Assembly: GCF_009377345.1 (NCBI RefSeq)
Contig: NZ_WBSL01000001.1
Span: forward strand, 310,001 to 374,000
Length of the DNA: 64,000 bases
Source: Deinococcus terrestris
GTDB taxonomy: Bacteria; Deinococcota; Deinococci; Deinococcales; Deinococcaceae
Direction: 5' to 3'
Part shown: positions 15,865 to 25,514 of the stretch, in pieces
Layout of the letters: each line of letters starts with the position of its first letter
How positions within the stretch are numbered: the first letter of the stretch is position 1
Made by a program: the position numbers and the translations under genes
The notes under the pieces: generated by a model
Databases searched by the model: none
What the model was told of the DNA's origin: nothing
The model's input: the letters and a program-made list of their open reading frames with translations, nothing else

Positions 15865-16706
15865 CGCCGACTCCAGCGCCGCTCGGCTTCTTCCAGCCGG
15901 GCCAGCCCACTCGCCAGCAGCCCCGGCGCGAGGAGGCCCGCGACCTCTACCGGGCGCAGCCACCAGGGGGCGACCCGCAGCACCGGGCGCACCAGCGGCA
16001 GCAGCGCGGCGTGGGCGGCCTCGTCCGCGCTCAGGGCGGGCAGGAAGCGGTAGGCGCGGGTGGGGGCGCTCATGGGCGTCTGCACCAGGGGAAGGTACAC
16101 GCTGGCGACCCGCACGCCCTGGCCCCGGACCTCGGTCCCCAGGGCGTGCAGCCACAGGTCGAAGCCCGCCTTGCTGCCCTGGTAGGCCCCCCAGCGCGGC
16201 GCCCCCACATGCCGCGCCGAGACGCTGGAGACGTTCACGATCACGCCGCCCCGCCGCACCAGCCCCGGCAACAGCCCCAGCAGCAGCGCCGCCGGGCCGC
16301 TGAAATTGACCGCGAGCAGCCGCCCCAGATCATCCCGCGCCGCCCCCTCCAGCGCCGGGCGCCGCACCGATTTCCCCGCGTTGCTGACCACCGCCCACAG
16401 GTCCGGGTGCTCGGCCCCGATTCGCGCGGCGACCGCCCTCACCGCCTCGGGGTCGGCCAGGTCGGCGGGGTAGACGTGTGCTCGGCCCCCTCTCGCGCAG
16501 ATGTCCGCCGCGACTTCCTCCAGCCGCTCCGCCCGCCGCGCGAGCAGCAGCACCTCGGCCCCCGCTGCCCCCAGTTGCCGCGCCGCCGCCTCCCCGATGC
16601 CCGACGACGCCCCCGTCACGAGGACTGGGCGACCCGCGACCGCCGCCCGCAGCGCCTCCGGGTCACGGCAGGCGGGCGGGGAGAGCAGCAGGCGGGAGAG
16701 GGACAT
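15861..16706 (-). CDS. Short-chain dehydrogenase/reductase
   Basis: NAD(P)-dependent oxidoreductase of the classical SDR family, 281 residues from ATG 16706 (an upstream in-frame codon at 16757 would add an unlikely leader). Nucleotide site [11 protein letters not shown] near residue 32, SNAGKS near 107, catalytic serine in NVSSVS and catalytic YQGSK near 170. The C-terminal 60 residues are hydrophobic and Leu/Ala-rich with a possible membrane-associating helix ([15 protein letters not shown]), a feature of several SDRs acting on lipids. Overlaps the downstream ligase by 4 bp, so the two are coupled; pheA is 108 bp upstream on the same strand. Confidence 0.88.
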   Translation of the reverse strand: MSLSRLLLSPPACRDPEALRAAVAGRPVLVTGASSGIGEAAARQLGAAGAEVLLLARRAERLEEVAADICARGGRAHVYPADLADPEAVRAVAARIGAEHPDLWAVVSNAGKSVRRPALEGAARDDLGRLLAVNFSGPAALLLGLLPGLVRRGGVIVNVSSVSARHVGAPRWGAYQGSKAGFDLWLHALGTEVRGQGVRVASVYLPLVQTPMSAPTRAYRFLPALSADEAAHAALLPLVRPVLRVAPWWLRPVEVAGLLAPGLLASGLARLEEAERRWSRR

Positions 16707-16814
16707 GGGCCGATGCTGGCATATGGGGGCGGGGGCAGCCGCCACACGGTGGGCCACCTCCAGTCCTCTTCCCTCCTGCCCCTGGGCAGCGACGCTTCGG
16801 GCGGGCGCCGCCCC

Positions 16815-17699
<885 letters not shown>

Positions 17700-17706
17700 G
17701 GGAGGT

Positions 17707-17712
17707 AGGCTA
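17707..17712 (-). promoter_or_regulatory. -10 box for leaderless pheA transcript
   Basis: Minus-strand TAGCCT ends 7 nt before the pheA ATG at 17699. The spacing puts the transcription start at or next to the start codon. No convincing -35 box. Confidence 0.4.
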
Positions 17713-17740
17713 GCGTGCCTGCCCCCGCGCCGGTGGGGCG

Positions 17741-17746
17741 TACACT
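17741..17746 (+). promoter_or_regulatory. -10 box for leaderless amidase transcript
   Basis: TACACT ends 6 nt before the GTG at 17753, so transcription would begin at that codon. This spacing favours GTG 17753 over ATG 17765 as the start. No convincing -35. Confidence 0.4.
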
Positions 17747-17752
17747 GCCGGG

Positions 17753-19171
17753 GTGCTTCCCCTGATGCCCGATCCGGTGCTCGACCTCGACGCCGCCGCC
17801 CTCAGCGCTGCCACGCGCCGGGGCGACCTCACCGCGCTGGAGGTGACCCGCACCTACCTCGCCCGGTTGCGGGCGCATAACCCCCGTCTGCGGGCCGTCA
17901 TCACGGTCAACGAGGCCGCCGAGGCCGACGCCGAGCGCCTCGACGCCCTGCCTCCCGAGCGGCGCGGACCGCTGCACGGCCTGCCCCTGCTGATCAAGGA
18001 CAACATCGACGTGGCGGGGCTGCCCACGACGGCCGGAAGCCTGCTGATGACCCGGCACGTGCCCCGGCAGGATGCGCCGCTGGTGGCCCGGCTGCGGGCG
18101 GCGGGTGCGGTAATCCTGGGCAAGGCGAACCTGACCGAGTGGGCCAACTTCATGACCCTGGGGATGACGAACGGCTACTCCGGGGCGGGCGGCCAGACGG
18201 TGAATCCCTGGGGCGAGGGCATCGACACGGGCGGATCGTCAAGCGGGAGCGGCGTGGCGGTCGCGGCGCGGCTGTGCGTGGCGGCGGTCGGCACCGAGAC
18301 GAGCGGCAGCATCCTCAGCCCGGCGCAGCAAAGCGGTGTGATCGGCCTCAAGCCCACCGTCGGCCTGATTCCGCGCACGGGCGTGGTGCCCATTTCGCAC
18401 AGCCAGGACACCGCCGGGCCGATCACCCGCTCGGTGCGCGACGCGGCCCTGCTCGCCGGGGTGATGGCCGGTCCCGACGAGGCGGACGAGGCCAGCCGCC
18501 GTTTCCCGGTGCCGGGGCTGGACCTGCCCGAGGGGGCGCTCGCGGGCACCCAGATCGGCGTGATGCGCGAGCCTCCCGGCGGCCCCCTCTCCCCGGCGGA
18601 GACGGCCGCCCTCGCCCGCGCCGAAGCCGTGCTCACTGAGGCCGGGGCCACCCTGCGCGACGTGACGCTGGCGACCGCCGGGGACCTGAGCGGCTGGCGG
18701 CTGGAAGTTCTGGTGTACGAGTTCAAGCATGACCTGAACGCTTACCTCGCCGGGGTGCAGGACGGTCCCCGCAGCCTCGCGGAGGTGATCGCCGGAAACG
18801 ACGAGGACCCCGAACGCTTCCAGCGCTACGGGCAGACGCTGCTGCATGCCGCCGAGGGGACGCGTGGCGACCTCTCGGAGCGGGCGTACCGCGAGGCACG
18901 GGCACGTGACCTCGACCTCTCGCGGACGCGGGGCCTCGATCCGCTGTTTGCGGACGGCTTCGACGCGCTGCTGTGGCCGGGACTGCGCGGCTACGCGGTG
19001 GCGGCCAAGGCGGGCTATCCCAGCGTGACGGTGCCGACCGGACTGCACGAGGGCGCCCCAACCGGGGTGCTGCTGACTGGCCCGGCGGCGAGCGACGGGC
19101 GCGTGCTGGCGCTGGCCGCCGACCTCAACCTGCGCCTGGGTGGGGTGCAGTTTCCGCCCGACCCAAGCTGA
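17753..19171 (+). CDS. Amidase signature family hydrolase
   Basis: Amide hydrolase of the amidase-signature family, 472 residues. The Ser-cisSer-Lys triad is visible: lysine in [12 protein letters not shown] near residue 82, and the glycine/serine-rich signature [13 protein letters not shown] near residue 162, with the nucleophilic serine inside [11 protein letters not shown] just downstream. The N-terminal region ([20 protein letters not shown]) is typical of glutamyl-tRNA amidotransferase A relatives, but no gatB or gatC is adjacent, so a stand-alone amidase is more likely. Substrate unknown. Start is GTG 17753 (leaderless spacing) or ATG 17765. Divergent from pheA with a 53-bp promoter gap. 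Confidence 0.88.
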   Translation: MLPLMPDPVLDLDAAALSAATRRGDLTALEVTRTYLARLRAHNPRLRAVITVNEAAEADAERLDALPPERRGPLHGLPLLIKDNIDVAGLPTTAGSLLMTRHVPRQDAPLVARLRAAGAVILGKANLTEWANFMTLGMTNGYSGAGGQTVNPWGEGIDTGGSSSGSGVAVAARLCVAAVGTETSGSILSPAQQSGVIGLKPTVGLIPRTGVVPISHSQDTAGPITRSVRDAALLAGVMAGPDEADEASRRFPVPGLDLPEGALAGTQIGVMREPPGGPLSPAETAALARAEAVLTEAGATLRDVTLATAGDLSGWRLEVLVYEFKHDLNAYLAGVQDGPRSLAEVIAGNDEDPERFQRYGQTLLHAAEGTRGDLSERAYREARARDLDLSRTRGLDPLFADGFDALLWPGLRGYAVAAKAGYPSVTVPTGLHEGAPTGVLLTGPAASDGRVLALAADLNLRLGGVQFPPDPS

Positions 19172-19257
19172 TTATCCGGAAGGACCGTGTGGGGGCGGCT
19201 TGACCCCCCGCCCCGCTCCGCCTTACCATGCAGCGGCCCCAATTTACGGAGGCTCGG

Positions 19258-19333
<76 letters not shown>

Positions 19334-19334
19334 C

Positions 19335-19363
19335 AACGCCGTCCAAGACGGCGTTCTTTTTTT
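19335..19363 (+). terminator. Terminator of tRNA-Val
   Basis: AACGCCGTC (19335-19343) and GACGGCGTT (19347-19355) form a 9-bp stem with a 3-nt loop, followed by C and seven T (19357-19363). Confidence 0.92.
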
Positions 19364-19384
19364 CACCCCTCTCACCTCTAGGAG

Positions 19385-19405
19385 TGACAGACAACTGACA
19401 GACAA
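19385..19405 (+). repeat. Direct repeat downstream of tRNA-Val
   Basis: TGACAGACAA occurs at 19385-19394 and again at 19396-19405. Its position between the tRNA and the recombinase remnant would suit a recombinase arm site, but this is only a guess. The rest of 19364-19582 has no gene I can recognise apart from the hairpin at 19494-19520. Confidence 0.45.
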
Positions 19406-19493
19406 GTGTTCAGGCGCCGCGCCGCGCTGAGGCACCGATGGGCCCAGGTTCCCAGTGGAGCGCCCATCAAGTGGTCCCTCCGGAACAGACGCG

Positions 19494-19520
19494 AAGGCCT
19501 CTGCTCTAAGCAGGGGCCTT
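19494..19520. terminator. Hairpin downstream of the recombinase remnant
   Basis: AAGGCCTCTGC (19494-19504) pairs with GCAGGGGCCTT (19510-19520) with one mismatch. It resembles the hairpin at 9569-9597, sharing the GC-TAAGC core, so it may belong to a dispersed terminator family. Confidence 0.65.
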
Positions 19521-19582
19521 CCTTGTCGTCATTCAGGCCACCTAGCCTAGGTCAGGCTGTCCCCGGGTGCGCCGTGAGCCTC

Positions 19583-20062
19583 CTAGGTCAGCCCCATCTG
19601 CTCTTTGGCTACCTGGATGACCTGCGCCTGGCGCTCTTGGCTGCGCTGCGCGTAGCGCAGCGTCATCAGGGGCGAGGTATGGCCCACCACCTCCTGCAGG
19701 TCTTTCAGGCTCAGCACGCGGCTCACCAGGGCGCTGGTGATGAACGAGGCCCGGATGGAGTGAAACTCCCGGTCGTCCACCCGCGCCCTCTCCAGCACCA
19801 GCGCCCACTCGCGCCGCACATTCCGGGAGCTGAGCGGCGTGCCGTGGCGGGTCGGGAACAGGGGCTCGTACGCCTGGGCGGGTGGCGGGGGCGGCATCCA
19901 GCCTTCAGGCAGTCCAGAGACCGAGCGTGCCTGCGCCGCCCGCCGCTGCTTCTCGCGTACTTCGTCAGGCACGGCGCGGCGCTGCCCCCACAGCGGTGGT
20001 GCCATGAACAAGAAGCTCCCCTTGGACGCAGGCGAGACCGTTCCCCTGGCCATGCTCGCCAT
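19583..20062 (-). pseudogene. Tyrosine recombinase/integrase C-terminal remnant
   Basis: The 159-codon frame holds only the catalytic half of a tyrosine recombinase. HSIRASF near codon 100 corresponds to the HxxR box, GHTSPLMTLRYA near 127-138 supplies the GH motif and the tyrosine nucleophile. The box I arginine, the N-terminal DNA-binding domain, and a proper start are absent; the first 35 codons look non-homologous and a Pro-rich insertion follows. It lies 250 bp from tRNA-Val, pointing away from it at its 5' end, the normal layout of an integrated element. I read it as debris of an old integrative element; a shortened but expressed protein cannot be excluded. Confidence 0.72.
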
Positions 20063-20120
20063 CGCTCAAGCGCGGGTGGGATTCAGGCGAAGGGTCCTGA
20101 ACCATGAGGCGAGGGCCCCC

Positions 20121-21437
20121 TCAGGATCCGCCTGGCAGCAGAAGCACCACACCGCCCAGCACCAGCAACCCGGCGGGCACCAGCCAGCCGCCCAGAGTGC
20201 CGCCCAGAAGCACCGTCAGGAGGGCCGGAGCGGTGCCCGCGGCGAAGCGCAGCCTGCCGTTCCCGCTCAGACTGGCCGGCCCCGCCTGCCCCAGCCACGC
20301 CAGCAGTGTCAAGGCCACGCCCGGCATCAGCAGGGCCGAGAGCACCAGCCCCGCTGAGCCCCAGCCCATCCAGGTGGCGCCCAGCGCCCCCAGGCCCAGC
20401 AGCAGGCCCAGCGTGACGCCCGCAGGCAGGACCCGGGCCAGCCGCCCCTGCCAGCCGGGCAGCGGCAAGGTCGCGGGCACCACCGGGCCCAGCACTACCA
20501 GCAGCGGGGCGAGCATCTGCCCGAAGAGGAGCGGCGCGGCGCGGGTCAGCATGGGGTCCAGCCCCAGGGTCGGAGACAGGCTGGCGGCCAGGACGCCCAG
20601 GGGCAGGGCGAGCAGCAGGAGGCCGGGCGTGCGGGTCAGGTGCAGCCCGCTGCGCCACAGGGAGGCCTGGAAGGCGCCCGTGCCCCGCAGGGGCCAGGTC
20701 CACCGGCGCGGGGCCCGCGTGCCGTCCGGCCGCACGTCCGGCACCGGCAGGCCCAGGCGCCGGGCGCCGCGCCGCAGGTCCTCGACCTGGGCGTGCACCA
20801 CCAGCGTGGCGGGAACGTCCCCGCTCCAGAAGCCCCGCCAGAGCCGCCCGAGGATCAGGACGCCGACGAGCAGGGAGAGCGGCAGCACCGCGGGATGCAG
20901 GCCACCCAGGAGGGGCAGCAGGAAGAGGCCCACGAGGCGGGCCCGGACCACCCGGTCTCCACTGACCCCGCTGTCATACCAGAGGGCCTGGGCCAGCAGG
21001 CGGCCGATGCTCAGCAGCGGCAGGCTGACCGCGACCACCCACCAGGTGGGGAACCAGGCCCACAGCAAGAGCCCCAGGGCCAGACTCTGCAGCAGAGCGG
21101 GTCCCAGCCGGGCGAGCAACGGACCCAGCCAGGCCTGCCACGGTGGGGCGGGGGTTCGCAGCAACAGGGCGTCCGTGGGGCTCAGGGTCAGGACCGGGCG
21201 CCGGACCAGCGCGGCCGACCCCCACCAGGCCGCCATCAGCGCCCCCACCACCACCGGGTCGGGCGCGGCCAGGGGCACCCGGGAGGTCTGCCAGAGGCTG
21301 ACCAGCCCCACCAGCAGGGCGGCCCCGAGATACGCGCCCATCAGGAGCAGGCCCGATGTTCGCCAGCTCTCCCAGGTGCGCCGGGCGCCGCGCCGCCACC
21401 TCAGCGTCTGGAGGGCCCACAGCCCGGCGTCCTTCAC
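20121..21437 (-). CDS. Multi-helix ABC exporter membrane subunit, substrate unknown
   Basis: A 438-residue, Leu/Ala/Gly-rich protein with roughly ten to twelve hydrophobic segments. Start is GTG 21437, which overlaps the ATPase stop (GTGA); upstream in-frame sequence is Pro/Arg-rich antisense of the ATPase and not credible. The first helix follows a basic, tryptophan-containing N-terminus (LWALQTLRWRRGARRTWESW). A cytoplasmic Arg/Pro-rich stretch near residues 205-245 divides the protein into two halves. No EAA loop or binding protein gene is seen, so export or self-protection is more likely than import. Coupled translation with the ATPase makes the pair a transporter; I do not recognise the family. 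Confidence 0.75.
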   Translation of the reverse strand: MKDAGLWALQTLRWRRGARRTWESWRTSGLLLMGAYLGAALLVGLVSLWQTSRVPLAAPDPVVVGALMAAWWGSAALVRRPVLTLSPTDALLLRTPAPPWQAWLGPLLARLGPALLQSLALGLLLWAWFPTWWVVAVSLPLLSIGRLLAQALWYDSGVSGDRVVRARLVGLFLLPLLGGLHPAVLPLSLLVGVLILGRLWRGFWSGDVPATLVVHAQVEDLRRGARRLGLPVPDVRPDGTRAPRRWTWPLRGTGAFQASLWRSGLHLTRTPGLLLLALPLGVLAASLSPTLGLDPMLTRAAPLLFGQMLAPLLVVLGPVVPATLPLPGWQGRLARVLPAGVTLGLLLGLGALGATWMGWGSAGLVLSALLMPGVALTLLAWLGQAGPASLSGNGRLRFAAGTAPALLTVLLGGTLGGWLVPAGLLVLGGVVLLLPGGS

Positions 21438-22093
21438 GCGACGGACTCCGCGCCGCGCAACTCTCCCTGGTGGAGGTCGAGGACGCGGTGGGGCAGGCCA
21501 TCCAGATCGGTGCCGTGGGTGGTGAGCAGCACGCTGCCCCCGGACTGGACGCGCTCTCCCAGGGCCTGCCGCAGGACGTCCCGTGACCCGGCGTCCAGGG
21601 TGCTGAAGGGCTCGTCGAGCAGGGTGAGCGGGAGCGTCAGTCCCAGGAACAGGCTGAGGGCGACCTTCTGGCGGGTGCCGCGCGACAGGTCTGACGGCCA
21701 GGCGTCCAGCCAGGGGGAGAGCCCGAACGCGCGGGCGAGGTCGAGGACCGGCTCCGGCGACCGGATCCACGCGGCGGCCATGAACTGGAGGTTCTCTTCC
21801 ACCGTGAGGTCGTCCAGCAGGGTGGGTTCGGTGGAGACGAAGGCCGTCTGGGCGCGGGCGGGCCGGGAGCCGGGCGGGTGGCCGTGCAGGTCAAGGGTGC
21901 CCTGATAGGGCAGGTCCCCGGCGAGCGCGCGCAGCAGGGTGGTCTTGCCCGCGCCGTTCTCGCCCCGCAGGTGGGTCAGCTCGCCCGGCCGGAGGCTCAG
22001 GTGCGGCACGGTCAGGATGAAGCGGCCCGCGGCCGTGAGATGCACGTCCTGGGCGGTCAGGAGGGGGCGGGCAGCCTGGGGGGGGACGGTCAT
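21434..22093 (-). CDS. ABC transporter ATP-binding protein
   Basis: Single ABC domain, 219 residues. Walker A GENGAGKTTLL near residue 44, a Q-loop in AQTAFVSTEPTLLDD, a slightly divergent signature LSRGTRQKVALS near 137, and Walker B LTLLDEPFSTLD near 157, followed by an H-loop histidine in LLTTHGTDLDGL. It most resembles ATPases of CcmA/YadG-like exporters. It is the first gene of a two-gene operon with the multi-helix membrane subunit, overlapping by 4 bp. No regulator is adjacent; a secreted protein gene lies 120 bp upstream on the same strand. Confidence 0.9.
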   Translation of the reverse strand: MTVPPQAARPLLTAQDVHLTAAGRFILTVPHLSLRPGELTHLRGENGAGKTTLLRALAGDLPYQGTLDLHGHPPGSRPARAQTAFVSTEPTLLDDLTVEENLQFMAAAWIRSPEPVLDLARAFGLSPWLDAWPSDLSRGTRQKVALSLFLGLTLPLTLLDEPFSTLDAGSRDVLRQALGERVQSGGSVLLTTHGTDLDGLPHRVLDLHQGELRGAESVA

Positions 22094-22213
22094 CGGGTCC
22101 GGGTACGGGGGCGTTGACGCGGAAGTTCCAGCCCCGAGGCGTACTTTGCCTGCCAGCCGACCCTCCCTGGCTCAAGTCCGCGCGAGGCTGCGCTCCCGGT
22201 CGGGAGACGAAGA

Positions 22214-22735
22214 TCAGGCCCGGCCGGGTCCGGGGTTGACCTCATGGGTGCAGGTGTTCGGCCAGGTGCCCTGCGGGCGGCGGAGCGTGATGGTGAGGAA
22301 CGGCTCGAACGTCTCCATATTCAGCTGGCGGGCATAGGCCACGCTGAGCCCCCCGATGGTCGCAGGCCCGGCAGCGTCCGCACCGGTGTGGTTGGCCCCC
22401 AGCCAGCGGCTCAGGGCCTGCACGTCGCGGGGCGTGCTGCCCAGGCACTGCTGGGCGACGGTGCCCAGTTGACGGTCCACCTGCGCGAGTTGCCGGTCGG
22501 TGAGGGGTCCGCCGCGCATGGTGAAGGTCACGTCGCGGATGGGGGTGCCGGGCACCGTGCGCGTGCTGAGGGTGTACTCGAAGGGCACCGCTGCGAGGTC
22601 ACTGATCAGCAGGCCGTTCGCGCCTGTGGCGCGGATATGCCCGCCCCCTTGCAGGGCCACCTGCTTGAGGGACAGGGGGGCGGCCAGGGCCGACAGGGGA
22701 GTGAGCAGCACCATCAGGGCAAGCCAGGTCTTCAT
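22214..22735 (-). CDS. Secreted protein of unknown function
   Basis: The 173-residue product from ATG 22735 begins with a signal peptide (MKTWLALMVLLTPLSALA), so it should be periplasmic or surface exposed. I do not recognise a domain. The mature part has two cysteines (in AQQCLGST and PNTCTHEV) that could form a disulphide, and a predicted mix of strands and helices. A GGAG site precedes the start. An earlier in-frame codon at 22768 would spoil the signal peptide. It shares strand with the ABC exporter downstream and is divergent from the membrane-protein operon at 22860, with a 124-bp promoter region between. Confidence 0.65.
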   Translation of the reverse strand: MKTWLALMVLLTPLSALAAPLSLKQVALQGGGHIRATGANGLLISDLAAVPFEYTLSTRTVPGTPIRDVTFTMRGGPLTDRQLAQVDRQLGTVAQQCLGSTPRDVQALSRWLGANHTGADAAGPATIGGLSVAYARQLNMETFEPFLTITLRRPQGTWPNTCTHEVNPGPGRA

Positions 22736-22818
22736 GGGAGTCTCCAGTCCTGGGATAGCACAGACCACCTTTCCAAGCGGCCCACTTCAGCGGGGCGGCC
22801 AGGATTCACCCTCCATAC

Positions 22819-22839
22819 GACCAGTTGACATAGACCAGT
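22819..22839. promoter_or_regulatory. Repeated GACCAGT motif in divergent promoter region
   Basis: GACCAGT occurs at 22819-22825 and 22833-22839, overlapping TTGACA at 22825-22830 which could be a -35 box. AGAC and GTCT inside GACATAGACCAGTCTGCAAC also form a small inverted repeat. Such a layout fits an operator for the winged-helix regulator encoded at the end of the following operon; the link is inferred. Confidence 0.4.
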
Positions 22840-22859
22840 CTGCAACGCAAACTATACCC

Positions 22860-23177
22860 ATGACACAAAGCACTTTTTGCCCCCGACTTCCCCGTTCCTG
22901 TTTCATGGGCGCGGCCGAGGCCCGCGCGGCGATGCTGCCCCTGCTCGTGCTGGCGGCGTTCACGGTGGCCGAGCGGCTGCCGGCGGTGGGCTGGGGACCG
23001 GGGCTGCCCCTCGCCGTCGCGCTGACGGTAGCCGCCCTGGTGCGGCCCCGGCGCGCGGCGCTGGTGATGGCCCTGGGGGTCGGCCTGGTGGCGCTGGGCG
23101 TGGGCTCCGGGGAAACGGCTCCGGCGCTGGCGGGTCTGCTGGTCGTCCTCCTGTCGCCACTCGCGGCTCGGCGCTGA
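22860..23177 (+). CDS. Small membrane protein
   Basis: A 105-residue product from ATG 22860, or 90 residues from ATG 22905. Three or four hydrophobic helices follow a short polar lead (MLPLLVLAAFTVAERLP; LPLAVALTVAALV; ALVMALGVGLVALGV; LAGLLVVLLSPLAA). I recognise no family. It is the first of three plus-strand genes that end with a winged-helix regulator, spaced 18 bp from the second, so they probably form one transcript. A membrane stress or transport module is possible, but nothing in the sequence proves a function. Confidence 0.6.
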   Translation: MTQSTFCPRLPRSCFMGAAEARAAMLPLLVLAAFTVAERLPAVGWGPGLPLAVALTVAALVRPRRAALVMALGVGLVALGVGSGETAPALAGLLVVLLSPLAARR

Positions 23178-23195
23178 GCGGGAAGGGACACCGCC

Positions 23196-23873
23196 ATGAC
23201 CATGAACCTGCCCAACCCCGCCGACCACGCCCGGCTCCAGTCGCTGACCCAGGCCTACTCCCGCTTCTCGCACAACGCCCTGGGACTGGGGCACTTCTAC
23301 GGGGCGGCCGTGCTGCCGCTGACCCTCTGGCTGGGCCGCACCCTGGACCAGCCGCGCCTGCTGAGCCTCTGGACGCTGGTGGTGGCGGTGGGCTTCTACC
23401 TCGTCATCAAGGCAGCGCAGGCCCGCTACCAGACGCTGGGCGAGGTCAAGGAACGGCCGGCCTCCGACCGGTTCCTGATGGGTCTGCTCAGTGGGGTGGG
23501 CGTGATGGCGCTCCTGAGCGCGGTGCTCGTCGGGGCCGGGGTCTTCACTTGGGCGGAGCTGATGCCGGCCCTGGCAGGCGACACGCAGGCCACCCAGGCC
23601 GTCGTGCTGCTGCTCGCCGCCCTGCCCGCCCTGGTCCGGCTGGTCAAGACCGCCCGCACACCCACGATGGGACTGGTGCTGTATGCCGCCGTGCTGGTGG
23701 GCAGCCGGGCCGATGACCTGGCTGCCTGGCGGGTCGGGATGCAGTGGGGAGCCGTGGCTCTGGTGAGTGCTTTTCTGGTGTATCTCGCCGTTCGGCAGCA
23801 CCGTGAAGGCCAGCGCATTGCCACCGAACTGCGCGAGATGCGGGCCCGACTGGGCCTGACGGTGACTGCGTGA
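23196..23873 (+). CDS. Membrane protein of unknown function
   Basis: A 225-residue protein with about six membrane helices, first at residues 38-50 and then in two clusters (about 55-75, 95-120, 130-150, 160-180, 185-200). A polar N-terminal segment (NPADHARLQSLTQAYSRF) and a charged C-terminal helix (RQHREGQRIATELREMRARLG) should be cytoplasmic. No conserved motif is known to me. Start ATG 23196 follows GGGAAGG. The stop TGA overlaps the GTG of the regulator, so the two are translationally coupled, which suggests that the membrane protein and the regulator act in the same circuit. Confidence 0.7.
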   Translation: MTMNLPNPADHARLQSLTQAYSRFSHNALGLGHFYGAAVLPLTLWLGRTLDQPRLLSLWTLVVAVGFYLVIKAAQARYQTLGEVKERPASDRFLMGLLSGVGVMALLSAVLVGAGVFTWAELMPALAGDTQATQAVVLLLAALPALVRLVKTARTPTMGLVLYAAVLVGSRADDLAAWRVGMQWGAVALVSAFLVYLAVRQHREGQRIATELREMRARLGLTVTA

Positions 23874-24202
23874 GCGCCCAGGACCCCCCGGGTCCGCCCG
23901 ACCCCCTGCATGCGCTGCTCGGCCTCGACCGGGTGATTCACGAACCGGTGCGCCTCGCCATCCTGTCGCTGCTGGCCGGCGCCCAGGAGGCCGAGTTCAA
24001 GTTCCTGGAGTCCGCGCTGGGGCTGAGCAAGGGCAACCTCTCCAGCCACGCGGCCAAGCTGGAAGACGCCGGGTATATCGAGGTGCACAAGGCCTTCCGC
24101 GGCAAGCTGCCTGTCACGAGCTACCGCATCACGGAGGCGGGCCGCGCCGCGCTGGACGCCTACTGGGCGGCCCTGAGGGGGGCGGCGCCGGGCGGAAGCT
24201 GA
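23870..24202 (+). CDS. Winged-helix transcriptional regulator (HTH_34/ArsR-like)
   Basis: DNA-binding regulator of 110 residues. After a short Pro-rich lead, LDRVIHEPVRLAILSLLA (residues 18-37) is the typical first helix pair of the HTH_34 branch, and LESALGLSKGNLSSHAAKLEDAG (about 45-67) is the recognition helix region, followed by a beta wing (GKLPVTSYRITEAG). No metal-binding cysteines of classical ArsR sensors are present, so the signal is not obvious. GTG 23870 overlaps the membrane-protein stop. Autoregulation of this operon through the GACCAGT repeats upstream is plausible but untested. Confidence 0.85.
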   Translation: MSAQDPPGPPDPLHALLGLDRVIHEPVRLAILSLLAGAQEAEFKFLESALGLSKGNLSSHAAKLEDAGYIEVHKAFRGKLPVTSYRITEAGRAALDAYWAALRGAAPGGS

Positions 24203-24274
24203 CGGGCGTCCTGACCAGCACCGCCCCCCGCACGTTCCGTTGCGGCGGCGCAGGCCACGCCCGGCGATGGCCAC

Positions 24275-25423
24275 TTACGCCCGTCCCGTCAGCACCGCCG
24301 CCCCTGCCGCGAGCCGCCGCGCCGTGCTGGGGTGATCGTGGAACAGCACCTCCGTCAGGCGGGAGACGTTGGGGTCGCTCAGGTTGTCGTGGCCCAGGCG
24401 CTCCAGCACCCGGCGCATGGCGTCCAAGTCGCCCGTGAGCCGCAGGGCGTCTGCGTCGGCCCGGTACTCCATGTGCCGTTTCAGGGCATTGCCCAGCAGG
24501 TCGAGCGCCTTTTGCGCGACCATGAAGGTGGCCGCCAGCAGCGGAATCGCCGCGATGTCACCGGCGCCCTGCAAGCCCGCCCAGCCCCCCAGCGCCCCGA
24601 GCAGCGTGGCGGCCGCGCCCACCATGGTCATTAGGGACAGCCACTGCCAGCCCAGCAGCCGCCACAGGTCCCGGCGCCGGAAGTGCGCGAGTTCGTGCGC
24701 GATCACGAAGCGCAGGGCGTCGTCATCCGCTCCGGCGAGCAGGGTGTCGCTCAGGATCAGCTCCGCCCCTCTCGGCCCCGGCTGCACGAAGGCATTGGAC
24801 ATGCGGGTGTCGCCCGAGACGTGGGCCACGCTGACCTGCCGCAGCCGGACCCCGGCCTGCGCGAAGACCTCCCCCGCGATCCGCTCCACGCGGGCGTCCT
24901 TGGGTGGTTCGATGCGGGTGAGGCGGCGGCTCAGCCACGGCTGCGCGAGCGCGAGTCCCCCCAGCAGGGCCGTGATGACCCCCGCCGCGCCGGGCAGCCA
25001 GGCGGTCGGGGCGGCGCGGAACACCGTATTCAGGCCCAGGTAGATGCCTGCCGAGACGGTGTCGCCGATCAGGGTGCGCTGACCCCACTTGCCGAGCCAC
25101 TTCCCGGGCGAGAGCCGCAGCAGTCCGGCCCGCCGGTCGGGGAGGTAGCCCAGCGCGTAGCTCAGCGGCAGGAACGTCAGCGACAGGCCCAGCGAGTAAA
25201 CGCCCACGAAGGCCGCCCGCTCGAGAAAGGCGTCGCCCCCGCCCAGTGCCTCGCGCAATCCGGCCGCGCCGCCGCTGCCCACCAGCAGCAGATTCAGCGT
25301 GACATTGACGAGGGGCAAGAGGGTGGCCCGCGTGGTCTTCAGGCGTTGGTGATCGCGCTGCGCTTCGGGCGTCACGGCGGTGGGGGCAGGAGCGGTGGGG
25401 GCGGTCTGGGGCAGGGTCGTCAT
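24275..25423 (-). CDS. M48-family zinc metallopeptidase, membrane-bound
   Basis: HtpX/Ste24-type protease of 382 residues from ATG 25423 (AGGAGG upstream). Two membrane helices at about residues 35-60 and 70-95 precede another hydrophobic pair near 130-175. The zinc site HELAHFRRRD (HExxH) is at about 245-255, and the third ligand lies in EYRADADALRL near residue 320. Such enzymes degrade or cleave membrane proteins under envelope stress. Its operon partner is the regulator at 25515-26141, whose stop is 91 bp upstream, so regulated proteolysis is a reasonable idea. Substrate not known. Confidence 0.87.
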   Translation of the reverse strand: MTTLPQTAPTAPAPTAVTPEAQRDHQRLKTTRATLLPLVNVTLNLLLVGSGGAAGLREALGGGDAFLERAAFVGVYSLGLSLTFLPLSYALGYLPDRRAGLLRLSPGKWLGKWGQRTLIGDTVSAGIYLGLNTVFRAAPTAWLPGAAGVITALLGGLALAQPWLSRRLTRIEPPKDARVERIAGEVFAQAGVRLRQVSVAHVSGDTRMSNAFVQPGPRGAELILSDTLLAGADDDALRFVIAHELAHFRRRDLWRLLGWQWLSLMTMVGAAATLLGALGGWAGLQGAGDIAAIPLLAATFMVAQKALDLLGNALKRHMEYRADADALRLTGDLDAMRRVLERLGHDNLSDPNVSRLTEVLFHDHPSTARRLAAGAAVLTGRA

Positions 25424-25514
25424 GGTGGGGCCTCCTGGGGCGGGCAAAGGGCGGGGACGGCCGGGGCGCGGGGCACTCCGGCGGGGGCGGACGGGGGAGG
25501 GTCAGGTCAGGGGA

